DNA of 64,000 bases from Rhizomys pruinosus (taxonomy: Eukaryota; Chordata; Mammalia; Rodentia; Spalacidae). Under the pieces are notes generated by a model. That model worked only from the letters and a program-made list of their open reading frames with translations. It was not told the origin of the DNA and did no database searches. Shown one piece after another: positions 62,177-64,000 of this stretch. The position numbers and the translations under genes are program-made. Location: contig VZQC01007977.1 of assembly GCA_009823505.1 (NCBI GenBank), positions 600,521 through 664,520 on the forward strand. The letters are read 5' to 3'. Numbering within the stretch: position 1 is the first letter of the stretch; every line of letters begins with the position of its first letter.

Positions 62177-62312
62177 CCTCTAGCTGTGGAGCTTGCCCCT
62201 CTGCTAGGCTGCCTAGCTGGCCAGCCTGTCTTGTGGGTGCTAGAGGTGAAGTTCAAGTTCTCACACTTGTGCGTTGAGCACTGTACCCGCTGAGCCATCT
62301 TCCCAGCCCCTC
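62177..62312 (-). mobile_element. Remnant of a tRNA-type (B2/B3/B4-class) SINE next to the 119-bp array
   Basis: The right end GCTGAGCCATCTTCCCAGCC and the upstream TTGTGGGTGCTAGAGGTGAA block are the reversed head of such a SINE. The GTGTGTGCACGTGTGTGCAG inside the 119-bp unit resembles the matching SINE tail, so the array seems to be made from this element's own sequence. Confidence 0.6.
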
Positions 62313-63315
62313 ATTTTGAACTTCTTTGTAAATAACCAGATCCATAAATACTGAGAGGACCTGACCTCAGATACCCTTGTGCCTGACTGTGTGAGGCCAT
62401 GCTGTCTGGTGGCATCCTGCAGGCTTCCTTCTCTCTGTCTTAAGTGGCAGTGACATACACATCACACTCCTGCCCTCTCCATCCAGCAGCCTCCACTTGT
62501 TGAAGCTGATGGTTCTTAGGTGGCCAGTGGGATGCAACGGGACCTCGCATGACCTGAGTGCTGTGTGCAAACACCAGCAACAGCTGCATTCCGTACTTGC
62601 ATTCTCAAAACACATCACCTCATCAAAAGTCACCCCATGGGATAATCAACCTGGCTGTCTAGTTTACTGGTTTCTTAAATACACATCACCCTTAAATTCT
62701 TCTGAAGCTCACAGCTAATGCTGGAAAGAACGGCGGAGCCCTGCAGGCTGCTGAGTGCTCCAGGGCTTTGGAATGCAGCAGTTTCTTGTTCCGGGACTAC
62801 TTCTCCTTGGCCATTCTGCTCAGTCTTTCTGTGGCAACCCCCGTCTCTTTTTTTGGCAGCCTCATCCCATCCTGCTGATCCTCACACACATGTTCCGTCT
62901 GGCTGACACTCGGTCTTCTCCTCTCCCTGATCCTTCCTCCCCACTCCTCTGACTTGATCTGGGCTTGACACTCAGGCGGCTGCTGAAACGGTTGTGCAGG
63001 CTGTCTAGTGCCCCATTGTCTCCGCTTGCCAACACCCATCTGGACCTGTGCCCATTTCCACTGTGTACAAAGGGGCTTGAGGAGGCTTCAGAGAGAGCCA
63101 AGCCTGTGCTTTGCATGGACTATTCTCCACTTTTCTTAGAGCAGAGGGGCCCCCATTCTTGGCACTGGCCCCCCAAAGCTAAAGCAGTGGGAAGCTTGAG
63201 AAGAGAAACACCAAATGGCCTTTGTGAAGTCAGAATGGAGACTAGTCAACTATGAGTAGCCAAAGCTGTTAAAGGTCCCCTGTTCATCAGGATTTGTTAC
63301 AAACATCAGAAAGAA

Positions 63316-63468
63316 CCAGGCGTGGTGGCACACGCCTTTAATCCTAGCACTTGGGAGGCAGAGGCAGGCGGATCTTTGTGAGTTCAATGCCAGCCTGGTT
63401 TACATAGTGAGTTCCAGGACAGCCGGAGCTACAGGGAGACCCTGTCTCAAAAAAACCAAAACCAAAAC

Positions 63469-63496
<28 letters not shown>
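63316..63496 (+). mobile_element. B1 SINE with long A-tail
   Basis: CCAGGCGTGGTGGCACACGC, GCACTTGGGAGGCAGAGGCA and GAGACCCTGTCTC, then a long A run. ATCAGAAA flanks both ends. Confidence 0.95.
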
Positions 63497-63499
<3 letters not shown>

Positions 63500-64000
63500 G
63501 AAAAAGTTAAAATGAAAAATAATCCCCAAACAGGTTTTGGGTAAATCAGCAAATTTAGTAAATTTAGCAGTCTGATCTGTTGGCCTTCATCATGCCTGCC
63601 TGGCATCGGAAGTGGCTGGTTTGCACCCTTTTGCTCATTTAAACACATGTTGAGAAGACACGTGCCACTCTGGACAGCATGTTCTACTTTACCCCCAAGT
63701 CTAGAGTCTACTAGGAAGCACAGTGGGCTTCATGGACCTGCCCAGTGGTGGGCTTGTCAACTCAAGGTGAAGTTCTTTCCCACCCCAGAAGTCTCCTGCA
63801 CGGCTGGCTCCTGCCTCTCCTCGGCCCATGATCCCAGCGTGACTTCCTGAGACCAGCAGCCTTCTAAGATACACCGTCACCAAACTTATAGTGGGCATGG
63901 AAGTGAAAGTGACCATGGCTATACAGGAAGGTTCTGGCAAAGGGGCCGTTTGCTGGGACAATGTACCCGTGGCCTCATGTTCTTTAAGATTGTCTTTGCC

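Noticed and set aside
60064..62293. Eighteen ORFs of about 77 codons spaced 119 bp apart
   Set aside because: They are the same chance ORF repeated by the satellite unit; 119 is not a multiple of three and each copy ends in a stop.

Overview
This is a nuclear genome segment from a muroid rodent (mouse/rat/hamster/gerbil group). The evidence is a dense population of B1 and B2-type SINEs, B3/B4 SINE remnants, rodent-style MaLR LTR pieces, and two split vertebrate genes that can be read exon by exon. The B2 elements differ from the mouse and rat consensus as I remember it, so I do not name a species. An 85-base N run (38168-38252) shows this is an assembled draft.

Left part (1-10716, + strand): the last three coding exons of OTULIN, the Met1-linked (linear) ubiquitin deubiquitinase. 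They encode residues 157-352 in human numbering, including the catalytic His339 and Asn341 and the C-terminal ETSL PDZ ligand. The Cys129 exon lies before the window. A U6 snRNA retropseudogene and an old L1 3' end sit in the last intron.

Middle (10717 to about 33200-36000): OTULIN 3' UTR and intergenic DNA. It holds SINEs, MaLR LTR pieces, an unclassified stretch, and two large minisatellites: a 58-bp array with a 231-bp higher-order repeat, and a 14/15/19/29-bp composite array.

Right part (about 36000-64000, - strand): the last four coding exons of ANKH, the multipass membrane exporter of pyrophosphate/ATP/citrate. They encode residues 338-492, followed by a SINE-poor, probable 3' UTR with a perfect 15-bp hairpin. 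OTULIN and ANKH are therefore convergent, 3' end to 3' end, as in the human 5p15.2 region as I recall it. The rest of the window to 64000 is ANKH intron 8; I found no further exon in it.

The most unusual property is ten minisatellite arrays that total about 11.2 kb (about 17%) of the window. They include an exactly periodic 18 x 119-bp array and a nearly uniform 46-bp array that creates a spurious 502-codon ORF. I see no new enzyme system. The worthwhile leads are this VNTR cluster, the B2 subfamily with an internal duplication, candidate CTCF, POU and p53-type sites, and the 3' UTR hairpin. The two genes are not known to act together; their adjacency is syntenic.
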